DNA of 64,000 nucleotides from Epinephelus fuscoguttatus (GCF_011397635.1 NC_064756.1:18504907-18568906); one strand, 5' to 3'; counted from the first letter of the stretch, positions 1-13,239 are shown. A program made the numbers and translations. Notes: generated by a model from the letters alone, not told the origin.

Positions 1-73
1 GATACAACTGCTCATTATGTGTGTGTGAAGTATTCCTTCAAATTGATCTTTTGTGTATTCATTGTGTCTTCAG

Positions 74-3000
74 GTCTTGCCGGTGCATGCTGGAGGACTA
101 CACTCCCGAAAAAGTACAAAGCTCGGAGATTACTTTCACTGTAGGTTTCCTTCAATCACAGCCTTCCTGACTGCTGGTGTTATTTCAAACTTGTACTTAG
201 GGCTGAGCAATATCCATATTATATTAATATCATGATATGAGACAAGATAACGTCTTAGATTTTAGATGGGCTGCATTACAGTAAAGTGCTGTAATTTTTT
301 GACTGATCCAGGTGGTCTGTTATTTGCCTTTACCCACTTACTACAGTGCTACAATATTCTAATCTGGCTGTGATCACCATTCCTTACAGGTGCCCTGGGG
401 TGGTGAGCAAGTTGAGCTCGATCCGACAGAACCTGGAAAACCTGTCACAGCGTCGAACAAGTATGTTTATACAGAACTGCCGTATGCATCAATCTGCACA
501 GTGCTCACAGCAGCACAGATTTAGAGTTTGCCTCACAACCTTCAAACGTCTTACAGTTCAGTCAGTCTGTCTCTTTGGTATCCTCCCAACTTTGTAGTTA
601 TTCATCCTCATGAGTTAAAACTGTCAGCCTGTAGAGAGCAGTGCACCAATAATGTCCTGCCATTCAGGATTTCGTGTGGAGTCACTGTTGGATTATATAA
701 GCAAGGTCTCTGGACAATATCAGCACTCAGTTTGTACTATTTTAAATTATTTTTTCTTAATAGAAAAGAGTTCGTCGACGCCTACATCGACTACGCCTTC
801 AACAAATCAGTGGAGGGAGTGTTCGAAGCGTTCAAGCAAGGGTTCTTCAAGGTGTGTGACATCGACGTGGTGGAGTTCTTCCAGCCTGAGGAGCTGCAAG
901 CCGTGACGGTGGGCCAAGAAAACTACGACTGGGAGGTGTTCAAGCAGGTCTGCTGAAAACCAGGAGAAACTTTTGACTTTTAAATCTCAAAGAGAGTCAG
1001 AAATGCACATACAGACATTTATCCTTACACAATGATTTTAAAGTCAAAAATTCCAAGTTTTATATTAACTTTTGTTCAAAGAAATCATTTCAGACAAGAA
1101 TACAGTATCAGAGTATCATGTATTAGCTCATTTGTCTGCATTTTACATCACTCCCAACAGTTTTTCAATGGATACCATACATTCTCAGTTTGTCAGAAAC
1201 TTGAAATCTGAGTTAAGTTCTGGACTATTTTTATAACTTATTTTTTGAAAACAGTTTCTACAGTAAGGCACTTGTGGGGAAATCACTCAAGTCTAAAGCT
1301 ACCAAACAGCAACAAATTTCATATTGTTTTTTAGATTTTCTGGCAACAATTTTTATGAATTCATTGCTGCTTGGTAGCTTTGGAGTTTCCCACAATCACG
1401 CAAACTAGTCCATACCCACTGAGTGCACAGTTGCCCACGTACAGTTTCACATGGTGTGTGTTTGGGATACAGGTCATAGGAAATTGCAGATTAAATAGTC
1501 AAGTGAACCCATTAAGAAGAGCAATGTATTCAGACAGAGTTTTTGTGAATTTCATAGTGCGATTGCTTTATTGAAAGTACAGTAGATTGACCATGTCTGC
1601 GAGTAGAAAACGTGGGACAAACAGAATGACACACTGACAGTTTATGTACAGTATACCATACCATGACTTAGTCATACCAAAAATTAGAAAAAAACAAACA
1701 TTGGGCCACAGGGAGAGCCACAGCGGTCGGTCACATTTTAGCCATTTTTAAGCATTTTTCTGTTGTTATAGCGCCACCCAGTTGCCAATTAGAGTTAAAT
1801 TTCTCCAGTCACCTTGAGGCGTCCTGTTCTACATATCTACCAAGTTTAGTAAAAATCCATATGGCGGTTAGGCCTAGATAAGAAATTAGCTCTCTAGCGC
1901 CCCCATTTTGTTTGACCGGGTCAATAATGGAGGGGTCCCCTCAGATTATGTGTGGTCATATGCCTACAAAGTTGCGTGGTGATGGGTGAAACCCTTGAGA
2001 TGTTATACACCTTTATGTGATGAGCCACGCCCTCCGCAATATTCATTGCCTTATAGAAGCTCAGGTTTAGTAAGTTTTCCAACTTTTGCCAAGAGGGAAC
2101 TTTAGATATTGGTCCCTAGATTATGTTCACCCAGTTTCATGCAGTTGCATGCAACTTCCTAGGAAAAGATCAATTTTAAGTGTTTTTAAAAAAAAAAATT
2201 CAAAATGGCAGAAAATCTATATAACCGGAAGTTATGGGTTCTTGAGGCAAATGTGTTCCTCATGAGGAGAGGCCTCTCTGTGCAAAGTTTCATGTCTCTA
2301 CGACATACAGGGCATGAGATATGCCCATTCAAAGTTTGCAATTTCAATCGGTTGCTATAGCGCCCCCCGTTGGCCAATTGATGTAATATTGCTTCATTCA
2401 CATCCTCCCATGACCCTCTACCACTGTGCCAAATTTCACATGGATTGACCAAGTCAGTGAGGAGAAAAACATGGAAGAGACACACAGAGTTTTCGTCATT
2501 ATATAGTAAGATTAAAGAGAAAAAATAAAAAGTGAAAATTAAAGATAATAATAGATAAATTAAAGATAAAATAAAATTGCTGCATCAGATGAATAAAGTG
2601 ACTAAGAACCACAGAGTGGAGTAAGAAGTTAACTCAGTCCCTCTGAATTGTAATGGAGTAAAAGTAAAAAGAAGCATGAAATTGAAAAAATTGAGTAAAG
2701 TACAAGTGCATTAAAATGTGAAAGTACAGTAGGTGAGTCAATGTACTTATCATTTTCATATCTATTTTTTTTTTCCAAACAGAACACAGTTTATGAAGGA
2801 GTCTACCACGACAGTCATCCAAACATCGTGACCTTCTGGGAGGTGTTTGAGAATCTGACAGCAGAGGACAAGAAAAAATTCCTCTGTAAGGAAATGATTG
2901 TCCTCATTATCATTCATCAAACCTGACTCAGTGAGGTTAGTTTCAGCTATTTGAGACATTTCTTTAATTAATCTAAGATGTTTCTGTCGCTAGTGTTCCT

Positions 3001-3226
3001 CACAGGCTGCGACCGCGTACCCTACCTGGGCATGGAGAGCATCAAGATGAGAGTCGCTGTCCTGCCCGACGCCACTGAGATCCATTTGCCAGAATCCCTC
3101 ACCTGCCATTGTCTGTTATTGCTGCCTATCTACGAGAGGTACCCAGTGGAGAGGACGATGCAGACCAGGCTCCTGCAGGCTATTCATCACAACAGAGGCT
3201 TCTTGAAGCAAGTAGACACAGAATGA
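74..3226 (+). CDS. HERC-family HECT E3 ubiquitin ligase, C-terminal five exons (5' part off the window)
   Basis: Five exons join in frame: 74-140, 390-460, 764-947, 2783-2885 and 2994-3226, each with AG before and GT after, ending in TGA at 3224-3226. The joined peptide follows the C-terminal lobe of HERC3/4/5/6-type HECT domains. Landmarks are KEFVDAYIDYAFNKSV, then FFQPEELQAV, then NYDWEVF, then HPNIVTFWEVF, then FLTGCDRVPYLGM. The catalytic cysteine that carries ubiquitin as a thioester is the Cys of SLTCHCLLLLP (codon 3104-3106), so the enzyme looks intact here. Roughly 220 of about 350 HECT residues are present; the RCC1-like repeats expected of HERC proteins would lie upstream. The C-terminus ends NRGFLKQVDTE, a few residues longer than the usual short aromatic end. 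Fish have an expanded set of small HERC genes, some interferon-linked; which member this is cannot be decided. Confidence 0.9.
1700..2515. repeat. Unclassified interspersed repeat in the HERC-like intron
   Basis: The 1.8-kb intron between the third and fourth visible HERC-like exons holds text of a kind common in fish genomes. It contains two 'tatagcgcc' stretches (about 1768 and 2355), a 'gtttgaccgggtcaataatgg' region and phrases such as 'accaagtttagtaaaaatcc'. The spaced recurrence suggests two partial copies. Ends and class are not clear. Confidence 0.4.
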
Positions 3227-4030
3227 GGCGATGAAATCTCCTTCACTAACATCGTATTTTCTGTTAGTTTGGCGCTTACTTATCTCTACAATCTGCCATA
3301 TAATGTTGCGTTATCTTCAATTAATGTTGTTAAGTAAGTTCTAACTGGGGTTCCTTAGTGATATTATAGTGGTGAGCTATGAAGAAGTAAATCAGCAGCC
3401 GATGTTCTGTCATTTAGTCTGAGAAACAGTAATGCATGCATTTGTTTTTGTGCCTTTTTAATGGCTGATGCCACTTGCACATGGTGTATGTTGAAGTTTG
3501 TTAAACTTACACTGATGAAGCAGCGCTGCTTGGAGTTTTATTAAACTATTACACAGAGTTAGAACCTGTTTTTTTTACACATAATCATTCAGCTTTGGTG
3601 AGTCACAAAAATATGCACTGTAGGGAAAGATTGAAAAACAACATTAATACTTCCTCACACATCACATACCAGGCCAGGATGCATGAATGAAACCAATGGT
3701 ATTAAGTACCCAGATCATGTAATAGATGGATGGATATTGGGCCAAAACCTTCTCCACTTCAGTAAAGTTTTAACGCCACTGCCATTGCTTTTACTCACTG
3801 CTACATTTATTCTGAGATGATAACCTAGCTCTTTTGGCACTTAAAACCCTTACATACTAACATTAAATGTTTTTCAGTTCATGTTATACAAGCTTAAATC
3901 TTAGGGAGACATTTTATTTTTATGTGACAAAAGAAAAAAAGTACTAAAATGTGTATAAGTCAAGAAAATGTGTATTTTTTTGCCCTTTGTTCCTTAATAA
4001 CCTATTCAATAAATGGCTTTCTCTTATACT
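3227..4030 (+). other. 3' untranslated region of the HERC-like gene with poly(A) signal
   Basis: This A+T-rich stretch follows the HERC-like stop codon and has no coding character. A canonical AATAAA lies at 4008-4013, with a T/G-rich stretch downstream, so transcription probably ends near 4030. This is inferred from position; no transcript is available. Confidence 0.55.
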
Positions 4031-4139
4031 GGCTTGCAGTTATGATGATGTTGAAAATTAAGTAATTTGAATGAATGAATGACTTTATTTCGAACCGCAA
4101 ATTCAAAAAACATAATAAAAACCAAACAAGACAAAGATT

Positions 4140-4515
4140 GCAGTGTCTGTTGGTTTAGCTCATATTTAATCTGCTTCCTGTTTTATTTTGTAAATTCTCT
4201 CCTCATGTGTTGTGTCTGGTTTTACTTCCTGTCTTTGTGTGTTTTTCCGCCTGTTTTCTGCCACACCTGTCTCGTTAAGCCTGTTGTCCTCCTGTTCTGT
4301 GTTAGTCTTGTCTGCTCCATGTCTTCCTCCTCTAGCTGTGTCTCGTCCTTGTGATTAGTCTTCCGTGTGTGTATATATACCTGTGTGCTTCCCTTTGTCA
4401 GTCCGTTCATCATTCCTGCCATCGTCATGCAGCCATCCCTGGTCTTCATGTCTTTTCCTGGTTGTTTTTAGTTTGGATTTTTTGGAGTTGCCTACCTTTG
4501 TTGGAAAGTCCTTCA

Positions 4516-4575
<60 letters not shown>

Positions 4576-4672
4576 ATATATATATATATATATATATATA
4601 ATCGCCTTCTGTTGAAAACTCAAACCTGCCTGTTGAATCTGCATTTGGGTCCTCTCCTGAGCTGAAACCTTA
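4140..4672. repeat. Pyrimidine-rich interspersed repeat with internal (TA)n microsatellite
   Basis: A C/T-rich strand with runs such as cctgttctgtgttagtcttg ends in 'ctgcatttgggtcc' near 4639-4652. The same ending ('ctgcatttgggttc') closes a second pyrimidine-rich repeat at 34558-35672, so I treat them as one family. A perfect or near-perfect (TA)n tract of about 80 bases lies at 4519-4600. Reading frames here are low-complexity and not genes. Confidence 0.5.
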
Positions 4673-5020
4673 ACATACAGTCTAAGTACCACCCAGTGTT
4701 ACAGAATAAATATGCGTTCCCCTAACACAGCCTTTCCTCATCTATATCTTTTGTGTAGTTTTTTAAAATTGATTTATGTGTGTGCTTTGTTTAATTTCAT
4801 CATGCAGCCCATTCCACACAAGTCCACCCCTTCTTGGTTGCACAAACACATAGTTTTTAAAATTAAATTCTCCCCTTCCTTGAAACATTTTTGAATGTTG
4901 TTTCAAATTTGACTAGATCTGTTGGTGTGTTCCCTGTGACCCACATTGGTCCTGATTGCTCTCTTTTGAAGGATATATAATAAGTTGCTTTTGTAAGTGT
5001 TGCCCTAAACTTCCACACAG

Positions 5021-5581
5021 TAAGGCAAGGTTTATGCTTCTGCGTACCTACGACGCAGAGGGCTTTGCCAAGGCGTTGTGTCCCTCTGCGACCGACACAG
5101 AGAAGCGACGTGCACTTCCAAAAAATTGTAACCATGCATCGAGGCAATGCAGACCCAACGCAAGGGCTATGATTGGTCCTTCAAACTCCATCATTTCCAT
5201 TATTTTGCAAGATTTCACTTCCTGCTGCAGTACCACAACACTGCCATTTTCAAAAGTCTTCATTGTGATTGGTTGTGTTATGAGTTTTTGAGTTTGAGGA
5301 GCATTTGTTGTTCAATGTCGATCATTTCGAGCTCCAGCAACAGTCTTTCTCTCTCGGTCGCCATCTTCACTGTGACTAGAGCAAAGCCGGAAGATAAACA
5401 AAAGAACGAGCAATGACCATAGACGACACAGAGCCTAGGTAGATCTATAAAAGAACTGCACCCTGCCAAGCACTTTGGCGGGGAATTGCATAGTGACATA
5501 GACCAACAGGACACAGAACTACGATAGGCACACACCAACTGCAGGTTGCGTCAAGTACACAGAAGCATAAAGAAACTTTAA
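5021..5581. mobile_element. PIF/Harbinger-like DNA transposon remnant with inverted ends
   Basis: The left end reads ggcaaggtttatgcttctgc and the right end, reverse complemented, reads aagtttctttatgcttctgt. They share the block tttatgcttctg, the known look of fish Harbinger ends. TAA flanks both sides (5021-5023 and 5579-5581), matching the 3-bp target duplication of this superfamily. On the minus strand a short frame near 5278-5365 begins MATERERLLLELEMIDIEQQ, which resembles the N-terminus of Harbinger proteins, but there is no room for a full transposase. It is a non-autonomous or heavily deleted copy. Confidence 0.6.
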
Positions 5582-6355
5582 GTCAAATATGATACCACAG
5601 AGCCTGGTTTATGCATGGTGTTAAAGTGGCCCCATCTTCTATGAAATACTACTCTTAACTTTGCAGTGAACAGCCTAATATCCACAAATAGAAGGTGCAA
5701 ACAGCAGTGATCAAAGATTTGCACTTCCTTCCTCTCCATAACTGGTTAATTAAAAGTCATCTCCTGTATTTCAAATTTAGCTGCAGTAGTTTCTTTTATT
5801 TATTCATTTTAAATCAAGTGAGAAAAATGATTACAAGCAAATTTCAAGCACACAAAACACAACTCACACCTCAGCAGCTCCATCAGTCAGGCTTTATTTA
5901 TCTGCCGTCATATCATTTCCATGGCTTGATTTGTTATGTTGTATGCTTTCAGCCTACTCTAGGGATGGTGTCCAGTCATGTTTAATCCTGGAAAAAGTGA
6001 CCTATCTGCTACATTTATATTAAATGAGTCAGTTGTAATGATGCAATTTAAGAAATCCTTTTTAAATGCTTCGTCAAATATTTGGAAAAAGGTTTTATTG
6101 GCACCTCAGACAATTAAAATAAGTGTTTCAGCATTTATCATAATCACAAGTTTCATCTGAGAATAAAGCAAAACCTGAATTTTAAATTATATTCCTGAAT
6201 TGAAGTGAAAGTGAATCCTACCCTGGTTTGAGTTAACACTGGCTACATAAAAAAGCTGACACGGTGACTTACAAGCACATGAACGCACAACAAACTATAT
6301 CAGACATTAAAATATTTCAAGTATCTGAAAGACACAAACAATCTTCACAGGGCAA
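5582..6355. other. Intergenic stretch between the Harbinger remnant and yif1b
   Basis: A+T-rich sequence with no exon that I can support. Several TTTATT hexamers (AATAAA on the minus strand), for example 5893-5898, could mark distal poly(A) sites of yif1b. Confidence 0.3.
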
Positions 6356-7261
6356 ACCATCCCATCTCTTCCCTTTCTTTATTCCGTCTGACTTTCAATA
6401 TGAAAAGCAGTAAATAATTTACTCGTTTTTTTTAAAAGGATATCAAAGTCAATTCAACATTTCATAGCAACGTCCCCACCCTCGCATCACGGCTTACACA
6501 CAGTCGATATTTCTATTCAAGAGTTGTCAGGCAGCAAAGCTCAAACATGTATCAAAGCTCATACAAAAAGATTAAACATAAAATGGAGGTGATGCTGCAC
6601 CCACACTTACACACCAGTTACTGTACATTACCCTCGTCTCCGGATAAATGAGGACAGATATTTCTCTAAGCCATGAAACAAACATTAGTGGAAACAGAGC
6701 CAGTTGATCGTTTTAAACCTGGATTTGACTTTTGTTCTCGTCATTAAATGGACGGTTGAGTGAGGTTAGTGTGCTTTATCTTTACAGTCGGCTCAGAAAA
6801 ATCGCATGAGATATCAGACCAGAGCAACGTCTGTGATAATACTTTTGCTATACACATACATACATACTTAAATAGTCCTAAAAAACAAAATTAACAAATA
6901 ATTACACAGTATAGAAAAACAACTTAAAGCCACTTGCTCTTGCTACACGTTTCTGAAGACATGACATAAAACAAAAAAGACAAAAAAAGGCAACACAAAT
7001 GTCACAGGGCTGTGCTGTGAGAGACAAGGCCGTAATGCCTCACATCCTCTCCTAATCGTTTCGTAGCATGTTCCATGCGTACATGGAGCGAGTCTTGTGA
7101 GTCTGTCTTTATGTCTGGGAACATGATGGGATATCATCCAGGTGACTGTGGCCGCTGTGTTTCATACAAGTCCAGCTTCTTTGATGTGTGTGTTTTGTTT
7201 AAGGGGGTGAGATGGCGTTCGGAGAGCCAAGTTCATCTTCTGCACAGTGAGTGTGTGGGTT
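6356..7261 (-). other. Probable 3' untranslated region of yif1b
   Basis: This lies directly downstream of the yif1b stop on the minus strand. AATAAA in minus-strand sense at 6378-6383 would give a 3' UTR of about 900 bases. The end point is a guess among several candidate signals, and I see no coding sequence here. Confidence 0.4.
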
Positions 7262-10200
7262 TTATCTAATGAGATGGTAGGTGAGCCAGTACATGAAGAT
7301 GGGTTGTGCTGCTGCTATTGACATGGTGAGGTACATCCTCAGCTGGTTCCTGGCTCCTCTCACCAACCTCCCCTCCGCCGCTGCCTCGGATAGCAGCTTC
7401 AGACGCAAGGTGCGGATCTGAGGAGAGACACGTTCAAGATAATCATTAATCAGTCATTAAACTAACATGCCTTTATGTCAGCTCAGCCACTTACCACATG
7501 AACTGTGACATACAACAGCTCCACAATAACATCTGTCTGAGTAGGTCATCATGTTCAGATTTTAACGTCAGAGCTCGAAATACTTGAGCAGAACATTTTG
7601 AGGAGATTCTTAGCAAAACTAATATGGAAAGAGCTTAGCACTACTGCAATTGTGCAAAAGTTTGTGCAGTGGGTGTCTGTTCTCAATTATTTGGAGACAG
7701 GAAATCTGTCCATGAAGATGAGTATTTTAAACTATAAAGAGTTAGTAAATCCTGCTACTCACCATAAAGACAAAGATGGCAGCACAGCACCACAGCAGAG
7801 AGAGATAGTACGCTGGCTTCCCAAACATCAGGCCTGCTACTACCCCTACGATCATCCTGAGGACACAGAGAAGAGACACACACACAGTCACAGGTTAGGT
7901 GTAAGATCCACAGAGCCTTAGTGTTCAACTAAGAGAGGTTTTGTTCTGAACAGCGTTCAAGGGAAAAAACTCTTCCAATTGAGAAACGGCTGTGCAAAAT
8001 ACTCAAATACAAGTGATGAGAGGAGGTGAGGAAAGCAGAGGGTGAGTTGGTGATGAAAATTATATAGCGACGCTGTACATACCCAACATATTTGTAGCCA
8101 GAGAAGGCCAGCAGGTCTATGGTCGTGAGGTCGGTGTTCACGGTCACAAGGTAGAGCGACAGCAGCACTGCCAGGACTTCTATGATCAGCCACACCAACG
8201 CTGAGCTGGCCTGAACTCCCAGCAGCTCCGGAGAAAACCTGCAAGATGCACAAAATGATATGGTCACTACACAGTCTATATACTGTGAACTAGCAGACTC
8301 TAGTTGTTAAATGTTGTCAATGTGAGGTGGTATATCATTATTTATCATGTTCTTTGAGCATAAGTCTACACAAATATTTAAATTTTAGTACCATTTCAAT
8401 CCACTAATTAGATTTATAACGTAATTATTTTGCAAAAAACTGAAGTGGAATCAGTGCAACACTAATTAATCCCTCCAGATTTTGTTTTCCTTTTAAGACA
8501 TCACTGTCCTCTCAGCTGACACAAGCTCAGCAGCACCAGAAGGCAGAGTTTTAATTGCTTTGTGGCTGCTGTTGTTGCTCTATGGGTGTGCATTAGACTG
8601 AAGAGCCACCCATAAGCTGGCTCAAAACTAAGACGATATGTTGGTGGAAAATACCCAGGATTCAATTAAACCGACATGTAGTTATGTAGAAAGACAAAAA
8701 AACAAAGAAATCTGCTCCTGAGTTGTTAACGATCACTGCTTAGATTAGTGTGTCTTTTCCAAACCAGCATCATGTTGAACATGGCTGCATATGTACCTGT
8801 TCTGTGTGCCGAGGGCCAGGCCAGCCACCAGGACGTACGTGATGAAGCCCATGGTGGGAATGTAGAGATCAGGAGCGTTCACATCAAAGCGTGGAGCCAC
8901 AGGAGTGTCCTGCTGGTAACTCACCTCCCAGTTCTACAACACACACGATCACACACTTAAAACTTGCTAAATCCTTACAGACTAAACTTGGGGTGAAAAC
9001 ATGCAGAATTTCACAGGTGAAGTGATGAATATTACATCTGTGACTTTCATCCAACCTAACAGACTACTGTCACAAACATATGAGACATATTAGGGAAGCC
9101 TCAGAGGCCCACAGAGACATAAACATGTTTCCACATGCACAAGATTACCTCTATCTTTGCAAAGCGTAGGAATGGGAATTAAGTATCTGTTCCAGGATGT
9201 CCAATCTACTGGAATCATTTGCTTCCAAGCTTATGAATTCATGTTATCATTGACAGCATGTTTTTTCTGAGAGTTGCACATAGCAAAACACTGATGTCCA
9301 ACTCATGCTACTATGCTGTTCAAAACTTGCAAAATGAAGGAGTGATGGTGGAGAGGAACAAACAGCCAAAAGCGCAGCTTCATTTAGCATATTAATTATG
9401 TAAAATTATAGTTTTAAATCAGGGTGGAAACATCTGCAACATACTGAAACATCTTTTTATTCAACAAATTCCAGGAATGCCATGTATTTGACATACTATG
9501 CACAAGTGCCGCTGCTTCCCAACCATGAGGAACGTCCGTGACAGAGGTAAATATCCTGTTATAATAACGTTAGTGCCATGCACACAGGCTTAGCAGATTT
9601 TTTCTAAGAACCTAAATAAAAATGATTGCTGTATAAATATTATCTCATTTAATCCACTTTAGGTGATGACCTGAGTCACATGGATGCCTTCTTTATACCC
9701 TGTGTTTCTACACTGTGTTCACACTTGGAGATGATAAAGCCAGGGCTCTCACGGTCATGGAAAACCTGGAAAGGTCATTAAGTTTCACAATCACATTTTC
9801 CAGGCCTGAATGAGTCCTGGTCCTGGATTTAATGAAAATCACTGGAAGTTTTGGAAAAATTGTGGAATTTGTTGTGTGTAATGAAATTGTTGTATTAATC
9901 TTCCATGGATAACCTTCCACGTAATGGCAAATTCATTTTCTGTAGTTTATGACGTAGCTCTAATGTGTCGATGTGTGACAACATTTTGTTTATCATCATC
10001 CTCCCCACATTCTTTCTCTCCCTTTCTGTATGCCACCTAGCTGAAATTATGTTTGAACAGAGTTTGATTCTGATATGTTTAAAAAAGTGGTGCAAGAAAA
10101 ATAAAAATTATTATGAGTCCTTTAAAAGTCCTTTTTTTTTCATTTCCATGAAAATGTGTGGGAACTATATAAAGCAGTTGCATTGATGCTGGAAACCTGT

Positions 10201-12721
10201 TAAGGTCTGTTTTTTTCCCCCCCAACACAGAAAATGGATCAGGAATCAATGAGGCAACTGATAAAAAAAAAAAAAAATCAATAAAATCTTCTAATTTCCA
10301 TCCTTAGCAAAGTGCCAGACATAGCAGAATAATTTAAAGAGACTTACCTCATGCATGTAAGGGAAAACCAGGAGGCCCAGCTTCTTCCCCACATACACTG
10401 TGTCCACAGCAAAGTAATACTTCAGCTTAGAAATAGGGATGAACCTGTCCAGCTGAAACAAGCAAATACACAGACATACGCACATGCATTATTCAGCCTG
10501 ATTTGGCCTTGACCTGACACATCACCACGCTTTCTGGAGCACCTTGTAGCATCCATTTTGCATCCTTTCTAGTAAGCAATATGATAAAATATTAATGACT
10601 TACATTCTTGTCCACCATTTCCCTTCCCTGGGACGCCAGTGAGCTGCCATATGCCATAGCCAGGTTAGACATGGGGTCTGACAGGATGGACTGGGCAGGA
10701 AATCCTGCTGCTTGAGGCCCGGCTGGCGGATTACTGGCAATGTGACACAAGAAAATGTATCAACTGAAAGAACATGATGGATGTATCATACAGTCAAATT
10801 GTGAGGAGGCAATACAAACAGTGCAAAGCTGAACTAGCGGTAAGCAAATTAGACTCGTATAATGTTATCTTTAAAGAGTCAAATTTTTATTTTTGAGGGC
10901 ATGATCCCATTGACAAGGGTAGCCTGAATATTTCCTTGATGTAATGTAGGACACAAACATACAAAATGCAAGTAAAATATATATGTTCTCAACAGTTTAA
11001 TATCCAGACAAACTTCAGCCTGGCTCCCACCTGTACCCTGTTCCACTCGTATCCTCAAACAGCTGGCTGCCATCTGACCCATCCACTGAACTATTCCTGA
11101 GACGCATATTAGGCTCTGGATGAAAACAGAGTGGTTAGAGACAGAGATATGTCAAACAAAGGAGCAGATCCCAACCTCTTAAATCACACCAAATTATGTA
11201 GAAAAATTAGTAAAGCAAGCACATGCAAGACAGCCACGATAAAATCTAAGAAACCAGCATGCATCAGTTGCCCAATTTTTCCTCACCCTTTTCTGATATA
11301 TGATACTTAAATTAGACATTTAAGACCAGTCGATCACTGACTGGCTGTCCTGTGAACCATGCGCTGATAATTGTCAGTGTCGTGTTAAGTTTCAGGGTTA
11401 CATCACACTGTGAGTGTCCACAGTGGTGAACATCTGTAGCACATACTTCTTTGTAGAGGAAGACTAGGGATTTCTAGCACAACTTCACTTTATTTCAATG
11501 TGCATGGAGAAAGAATAAAGTCTTTAGAGGTAAAGTATGAAGAGACCAACACATTTCAGCCTCTGGCCTTCTGTCAGGCTCATCTCCCACTTCAATAGGG
11601 GCTGAAATGTACTGGTAAAGTCACTTTGTTTGTGCACAAATGAAAAGTCTGTGTGCAACTGTGCACAAGTGTGACTGCTCTGTGCAGGAGAAAGAGCTTT
11701 TTGACTTCATAGCCTGAGGGAGCAATAACCTGATCACACACAGATCACAAGCGCAGATTACATCACCACCACAGAGCCACTGACTGTTTTAGTTTGGACC
11801 TCATTTCCCTGTCATCCCTGACGTTAAAGGAGTGTAATGGATATGACATACAACTCACACATACAGACACCTTTAAATGTACTGAAACTACTTAAGCCTG
11901 ACACACTGACTGTCAACATTAGCCTTGTGGTTTTAACTCATAAATCAAGATTGTGTGTCTTGGCTGTGGTGCTCACATGTCAGCCTGATTGTAGTGTGTG
12001 TTTGGATCCTCAGGGGTGTGTTTGGGGGAGGCTTGTTTACATTTTGTGATGCATACATATCTGTTTGGAGACAGTTGTTTAAAGGACCTGAGGTAAGGTT
12101 AAATCAGATGCATTGGCTGTAGCATCATTGCTTTGAACCTTGGATGCGAGTCATAAATAAACCCAGCACCCAGAGACTAACCCAGATTGAAGCTTGGAAA
12201 CAGAGGCTTAGCTAACGTTAGCTAACATGCGTATTAGCATTAATTAGACTATACACACATAAAAATGTATCCCAAAGTCATTACACAGAAACCTTCACAC
12301 AGTAGGGACAGAAATGACACGTACAGACCCCGGCTAATGTATGAGAGACTACCGTTAGCTTCCCTATCCCGTGTACCGTTAGGTTAATTAGCTAGTTAGC
12401 ATCGTCAGGTTAGCTAGTGTTTAATAATATATTGTGTGCTGCTACTTCCGCTTTACTTTGCTAACACTGTCTTCCACATTTAGTTGGTGGACTTGAGTTT
12501 AAGGGGTCCGTGTTTGCGTTTTTACCAGTTGTTTAACGTTATCCAGCTAGCTGTTAGCATTAGCCGGTTGGAAACAGCGACAGCAGCATCACCGTTTAAA
12601 GCTAGCGGGTACAAAATGTGCACATGCAGCCCAGAGCTAATATTTAAGGCTGATTTGATCGATAAACTCACGTACGTAACTTACGCTGTCTGAACCCGCT
12701 CTGATTTGCTGTGTAATCCAT
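7262..12721 (-). CDS. yif1b: YIF1B, Yip1-interacting factor homologue B, complete
   Basis: Eight exons on the minus strand splice in frame: 12685-12721, 11031-11115, 10604-10733, 10348-10452, 8797-8933, 8083-8238, 7763-7856 and 7262-7417, giving 900 bases (299 residues plus stop). The start is [10 protein letters not shown]; the first intron begins GTAAGT. Family landmarks in order are [114 protein letters not shown] and the C-terminal YWLTYHLIR. The second, fourth and fifth match the B paralogue ([21 protein letters not shown]) better than YIF1A. YIF1 proteins have a cytosolic N-terminus and five membrane spans, sit in ER-Golgi intermediates with YIPF partners and support anterograde traffic; mammalian YIF1B also targets the 5-HT1A receptor. 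Length is close to the mammalian 314. Exon 2 has two in-phase donors six bases apart. Confidence 0.96.
9690..10280. repeat. Unclassified interspersed repeat in yif1b intron
   Basis: The intron between yif1b exons 4 and 5 (8934-10347) contains 'acggtcatggaaaacctgg' followed by 'cacattttccaggcctg', wording seen in a widespread fish repeat family. Short A and T runs are at 10131-10140 and 10263-10276. Boundaries are approximate. Confidence 0.35.
11116..12684 (-). other. yif1b first intron
   Basis: A 1.57-kb intron with GTAAGT donor (12684 leftwards) and CAG acceptor at 11116-11118. It has several 'gttagctaacgttagc'-type short repeats near 12210-12420, typical of fish introns. I see no other gene. 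Confidence 0.7.
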
Positions 12722-13239
12722 TTGGACTGACTTGCTGGAGCCGGTAGCCGTCAGTAAACCAACTCCACTGAGATGCGGTTGCTATCAGTTGACAAGCTAC
12801 ACAGAGAAGTTGGAGTCATTCATAAGTTTTACACGGAAGTAAACGCTTTCTTCTTCTTCTATGGATTTAATGACGGCATACAAACTGGTGTGACATATGA
12901 ATACCACCACCTACTGCCACCCAGCGTCCCTACTGCCAGCCAGGTTAAGTAAAGCGTTTCTTATCTTGTCTATCCTCTATCTCCAACATCATGTAATGCC
13001 ACTCCTGCTCCTCTACCATAACCTTACATTATCTCTTTCTACTTTGAACTGTTTGTCAACATTTTTTTTTATCACTATAAATCAAGCATTTATGTGACAT
13101 TTTCTTTTTCACAGAGATGTAAAGACACTAAGTAAATTCACTCAAGTAGTTTCATTTAGTATAATCTTCAGGTACTTATACATTTCAGAAGAAAAATAAG
13201 CATTGTACACATGTTCATGCATTATTAACAAAGATTCAT
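12722..13239. other. Intergenic region upstream of yif1b
   Basis: This holds the likely yif1b promoter (12722-12830), with no TATA box that I can recognise. Next comes a short repeat piece, cttcttcttctatggattta (around 12850) to 'ctactgccacccagcgtcc' (around 12930), which resembles a short fish SINE or MITE end. No exon seen. Confidence 0.4.

Noticed and set aside
4351..4665. Frames reading through the (TA)n tract
   Set aside because: Ile-Tyr repeats from a dinucleotide microsatellite, not a protein.
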